Assembly (NCBI GenBank): GCA_002794785.1
Contig: NBBA01000003.1
Coordinates: 1,922,001 to 1,986,000 of the forward strand
Direction: 5' to 3'
Length of the DNA stretch: 64,000 nt
Source: Coniferiporia sulphurascens
Taxonomy: Eukaryota > Basidiomycota > Agaricomycetes > Hymenochaetales > Hymenochaetaceae
Below, one piece after another: positions 60,301 to 64,000 of this stretch (its first letter is position 1; each line of letters starts with the position of its first letter). Both the position numbers and the translations under genes were made by a program. The notes beneath the pieces are model-generated. The model worked only from the letters and a program-made list of their open reading frames with translations, made no database searches and was not told where the DNA came from.

Positions 60301-60589
60301 GAAGCCTATCTTTCGACGGAATGGACGGCCCGTAGAAGGAAGCAATGGGGGGCGTAGAGGCGGCGGAGAGATCGAGATACCGGGCGCAACGGGTGTTGAG
60401 CGCGACGAGATCAAAATCCGTGGTGCTGCCCAACGCGGTGGCGACGAGGACGGGGTGCAGACGAGCAACAGTGGCAACAGTTTGTTGGCAAGGCTTGGTG
60501 GAGGCGGCGGCGGTGGAAGGCGGGCTGGCGATCACGGCGGCGATCATGGCGGGGATCGGAAAAGGAAAGTGAAGTCTGCGCGAAACTGA
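57362..60589 (+). CDS. API5-like (apoptosis inhibitory protein 5) nuclear protein
   Basis: Helical-repeat protein of the API5/Aac11 family, expected in the nucleus; the function in fungi is poorly known. Exons include 57362-57448, 57503-57667, 57732-57831, 57884-58140, 58197-58733, then smaller ones near 58794-58883, 58950-59137, 59391-60015 and 60110-60589. Family landmarks are DYFVDFPDLQDEAINAVYDM, CEDQDQT, IRIAGYGAI, SWLVRNADVLVQLLQS, EVSVVKRALQEHVDIDPRST and RARLRSLVLQFLAEK. A long disordered C-terminus ends in a Gly-rich stretch (LGGGGGGGRRAGDHGG) and a basic RKRKVKSAR tail that could be a nuclear signal. One frame break near 59720-59727 appears to be a missing base, since LLSRLEPSSSS follows in the next frame. 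Intron choices after 58730 are tentative. Confidence 0.78.
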
Positions 60590-61318
60590 GCTAAGGTCGC
60601 GTAGTTGTTTCTTTCGTCTGGTGTACGTACTTGGTTTTCCATAACACGTTTCCGCTCCGGCCACCGGGGATTGGTCACGAACAGATGATGTGCAGTTAGC
60701 ATGAAAGGAAAATTTAGTATTGGAAGGAGACAGGATTGGCGTAGTACGGTTCGTATGTTCCCATGCCGCGCTGATGGCCCGAGGGGGGGCTGTGGGTCCC
60801 ATCCTCGTCGGTCTGGACCCTGACTGCGGACAAGGAGGAGTCTGACCAGCGGATGGGAAAAAGTGCGAACAAGGGACCAGGACAAAGGAGTGTGCGAGTC
60901 AAGCTACCAGTACCAGTTACATGGACATTCCGAAAGCGCGTCGGAGGGCGCCGCACCGTGAGCAGGAGGCCCGCCAAGTCCATTAAGCAAGGGGGCAAAG
61001 AAAGGCAAACTGCGTGCGCGGAACCAATAGATAGCAGTCATTTTGTCTGCTATTAATTTGCGTTGACGCGCCGTGCACAGCGTGACGAGATAGAAGGCGT
61101 CAACCCTGAGCCCCGACGCATTGCCCCTGCTGCGCGGAAGTATATATGCATGATGATGTGCATCGAAAATATGAGGCGAAGACGCATTTGTCGCGCCCGT
61201 GTTTCACGCCGGAAGTTATTAAGCCTACTTCGTCTTCTGTTCCTCTGCGGGCTATTCCCCTCTCCGCCTTGTCCCCCTCCCCAATTCCCTTCCTCTCCCC
61301 TCAGTACACACCTCTACG
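60590..61318. other. Intergenic region before the b561 gene
   Basis: No gene recognised. TATATATG at about 61141-61148 lies some 170 bases upstream of the start at 61319 and could be a core promoter. The last 60 bases are C/T-rich. Confidence 0.5.
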
Positions 61319-63107
61319 ATGCGCATCGCGACGCTGTTGGCCTATGGCCTCCTCCCCGCCGTCCTATCTGTCGCAGCCCGTGGCGGTTCGGGTGGCAACG
61401 ATGGTGGCGACGGCAATGATAACGACAACGATGGCGCAAACGATGCGGCCGCAGGTCCCTCATCGACGGCGTCCGCCGCCGGTAGCGTGTCTTCGGCCAC
61501 TTCAAGTGGAAACACGACGGGGCTCACGGGAGACACGCAGTGCAGCGAGGTATGTCGTGCGCCCGCTTGCCTTTTGTGTCGCCCTTGCTAAATGCGGACG
61601 GCGCGCGGCTGCTTTCGGCATGCGTTTCTACAGCTCATGTGCATCTCCGCCATCGTGAACGGCTCGACGGTCGAATATGTCCTCCAGAGTAAAGGCGCAG
61701 CGTCACTCGGCTGGATGGCGATGTGTGTCTTTTTCCCTCTTCTCAATCTCTTTGTCCCGTTTTCTGAGTCTGCCACCAGGGGCTTTGGCTCGCAGATGCC
61801 GGACACGCCCATGGTCATTATGTGGGCGAACAGCGACGGGTCCATCACGCTCTCTCAGCGCCAGGCTCCCAGTGAAGTCATGCCCACGGTCGTCGCGAAC
61901 CCACCGCGCGTCGCGACGGCGGCACCCTCGCTCACCACCGCCACCGGCTCGAATCCCCAGTTCGGCTACACCATCCCGGTGCGTCCGTCAGCCAGCACGC
62001 ACGTTTCGGCAGACTGATTGATATTTGATGCTTGAATTGCACAGGCCAACTCCGACACGTCGCAGGCCATCATCTGGGCGTTCGGCACGACCAACCCGGA
62101 GAACAGCGCCGTGGACGCGACGCTGTTGCAGCACCTCGACTCCAATACGCTTACGCTCGATCTCACCAAACCGCTCAGCTCCAACTCGACAACGGGGATT
62201 CCCGCAGCCGGCAGCAGCGGTCCAATTAAAGTGCCGTTCCTGCCGTATCAGAAGCTCATCGTCGCGCATGCCGTGCTGCTCGGCCTAGCGTTCCTCGTCG
62301 TGCTCCCCGCCGGTGCGCTGATTGCACGCTGGCTGCGCACGCGCACACCGCTCTGGTTCCGCGGGCACTGGCTGCTCCAGTTCTACGTCGCCGGCCCGAT
62401 GATCGTTGCGGGCGTCGGCCTCGGTATCGCCGCCGTGGCGCAGCAGGGCGTTGCACACCTTGATGACGACCACAAGCGCTGGGGCGTTGCGATATTTGCG
62501 TTGTACGTCGGCCAGTGCGCGTTTGGGGGCGTCGTGCATTTCGTCAAGCCTGCGCCTGGCAAGCCCGACCCTGCGACCGGCGCGCCGGCCCCGCGCACGC
62601 GCCCGCCGCAGAACTATGGACACGCTATCGTCGGCCTGCTTGTGATTGCGCTCGCGTTCTACCAGGTGCACACGGGTTACGATACGGAGTGGGCGACCGC
62701 TACGGGTCGTGCTGTACCCCACGGTGTCGGCGTTGCGTGGACTGTCTGGGTGGTGGTGAGTTTCTCTCCTTTCGCTTCATGATTTCATTTTCTGACTCCA
62801 CGATCAGCTGGTGCCCGTGTTGTATGTTGCTGGGCTCGCGCTACTGCCGAAGCAGTACAAGCAAGAGCGTGGCGGACGTGCAGGACAGGGCGTTGCGCTC
62901 ACACCGCTGCCTAGACGCACAGGTAGCTATATGTCACCGTCCGCATATGCAGCGAACGTTGATAGCGAGAGCACAGCGCATTTGAGTCCGGCTTCAGAGC
63001 GCGGGCATGGGCGTGGACTTGGTGAGAGCTACTCGGACTCGCCGATGCGTGAGCGGAATGTGCCCGGCGTGACAGTGACGCCTTCGAGTTACCGCGACAA
63101 CGTTTAG
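61319..63107 (+). CDS. DOMON / cytochrome b561 membrane protein (CDH-cytochrome-like)
   Basis: Predicted plasma-membrane electron-transfer protein. Exons: 61319-61549, 61634-61722, 61780-61978, 62045-62755 and 62808-63107, all in phase. A signal peptide (LLAYGLLPAVLSVAA) is followed by a low-complexity Gly/Asp/Asn linker (GGDGNDNDNDGAND) and Ser/Thr sequence. The DOMON or cellobiose-dehydrogenase-cytochrome-like domain includes SLGWMAMGFGSQMPDTPMVI, whose Met in GWMAMGFG may be a haem ligand. The C-terminal b561 core has five or six TM helices with four spaced His: AHAVLLGLAFLV, RGHWLLQFYVAG, DHKRWGVAIFAL and NYGHAIVGLLVIA. The cytoplasmic tail is Ser/Arg-rich (ERGHGRGLGESYSD). Complete, no breaks. 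Confidence 0.9.
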
Positions 63108-64000
63108 AATTATGTTTTCTTTCCCCCTTTTGTTTTTTCTGCCGTATGTAGATTTCTGCTCTTTTCCTTCTTTTATATCCCCACGAACAAAATGAGGCAC
63201 CAGTATTAATTTTGTCCTATCTCACATACACTCTCAGCGATTCCTGTTGTAGACTTCTCAACACGTTCAGTATTCACACCCGAGTCATATATACTCGCAA
63301 CTTCCCATGCATTAGGGAGTAACACGATGGGTCTTAGACCTTGTTTTGAGCCTTGTTTGAGTCCTATTTTGAGCCCAGTACCAGCAGAGCAAGCGGAACA
63401 GTGGAACAGGAAAATTTCTTGTTTCACTGTTTGAGTCCTTGTTCTGATCTGACTTGAACATCTGACTTAAACAAGGTTTTGAATCCTATTCCAAATACAT
63501 TTCGAAGTCCGATTATTTGTAATTTACAGTAAGACTGTTACGTCTTCTTGCATATTTTGCTGCCAAAAGATTTTGCCCCCTTAAAAGCTGTATTTTGGCC
63601 TTGTGTGGATATACTACATTACATGTCCACAACTCCAGAAAACTTTGTGATCTCAATGGCCGGCTGGTTACTTTTGAGGCAAAACGAACCCGAATGATGC
63701 ACTGGCGGCGCAAGCCCTTTATGGCAGGTAAATGCCGATCATTATTTATGTAATACTTACAAACCTACTGTGCCGATAAGCCGGAGGTTGCAAAACAAAG
63801 TCTTAAACGGCATGTCGAACTGGGGGGTATCAGAGTTAAACCGTGTTTTAGACCTGTTTTGACCACTTGAACAAGCACTCGAACAAGGCCTAAAACCCAT
63901 CGTGATACCCCCTAATTATGAGATGGAAAAAAAAGTATATGATTCGCGTCAAGTCGGTGTCATACAACAGCTGATCATAAGTATACGTGGGTAGACGACA
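63108..64000. other. Right edge, inverted-repeat element and flank
   Basis: After the b561 stop there are about 200 bases of A/T-rich 3' flank. An inverted-repeat element follows (63315-63912, listed separately), then 90 bases of unassigned sequence to the window edge. Confidence 0.5.
63315..63912. mobile_element. TA-flanked inverted-repeat element D (MITE-like)
   Basis: The left end reads GGGAGTAACACGATGGGTCT and the right end, reverse-complemented, reads GGGGGTATCACGATGGGTTT. The imperfect similarity extends some 50 bases through TTAGACCTTGTT-like words (CTTGTT, GAGTCC, GAACAAG). TA stands on both sides (63313-63314 and 63913-63914). Repeated CTTGTTTGAGT-type words fill the arms. No transposase frame. 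The ends differ from elements A-C, so this is a separate family. Confidence 0.7.

Noticed and set aside
1..64000. tRNA genes, rRNA, CRISPR arrays
   Set aside because: No cloverleaf, rRNA core or regularly spaced repeat was recognised on reading; a dedicated scan such as tRNAscan could still find a tRNA.

Overview
The window looks like nuclear DNA of a filamentous basidiomycete (Agaricomycetes). Genes are dense and split by many 50-75 nt GT..AG introns. The gene set is also typical: a DUF6533-type 7-TM protein, a Zn2Cys6 factor, an HMG-box factor, a DOMON/cytochrome b561 protein, an API5-like protein, NmrA-like reductases and a Tad-like LINE. No bacterial, organellar, rRNA, tRNA or CRISPR features were recognised. 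All gene models are my own splice readings; there are no transcripts behind them.

Layout. 1-4964 has no recognisable gene. 4978-11664 is a full-length, apparently intact non-LTR retrotransposon with two ORFs, an 18-nt A tail and a perfect target-site duplication. 13052-15723 (or 15880) is a Zn2Cys6 transcription factor, followed by a GGAC-rich low-complexity tract. 17742-21291 is a class II (Hda1-like) histone deacetylase with an Arb2-like C-terminus. It converges on 21445-25172 (minus), a membrane-anchored amidohydrolase whose paralogue lies head-to-head at 25933-29445 (plus). 30545-33029 is a secreted GH78-like six-hairpin glycosidase. 33231-34533 (minus) is an HMG-box factor. 36200-38034 is a DUF6533-type 7-TM protein. 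38724-40072 (minus) is a secreted or membrane Cys-rich protein with one TM segment.

The most striking region is 41596-56085: six tandem copies, all on the minus strand, of a four-exon NmrA-like NAD(P)-binding gene. They fall into three sister pairs in physical order (1/2, 3/4, 5/6), with duplicated spacer DNA between them. TA-flanked inverted-repeat elements sit in two spacers, one of them nested in a related element. To the right are an API5-like gene (57362-60589), a DOMON/cytochrome b561 gene (61319-63107) and a second kind of TA-flanked inverted-repeat element (63315-63912).

Two patterns cross gene boundaries. First, very small exons (7 and 14 nt) carry active-site motifs in the amidohydrolases, the deacetylase and the glycosidase. 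Second, four otherwise well-conserved genes contain isolated frame breaks, mostly one missing base. These could be assembly errors or early decay.
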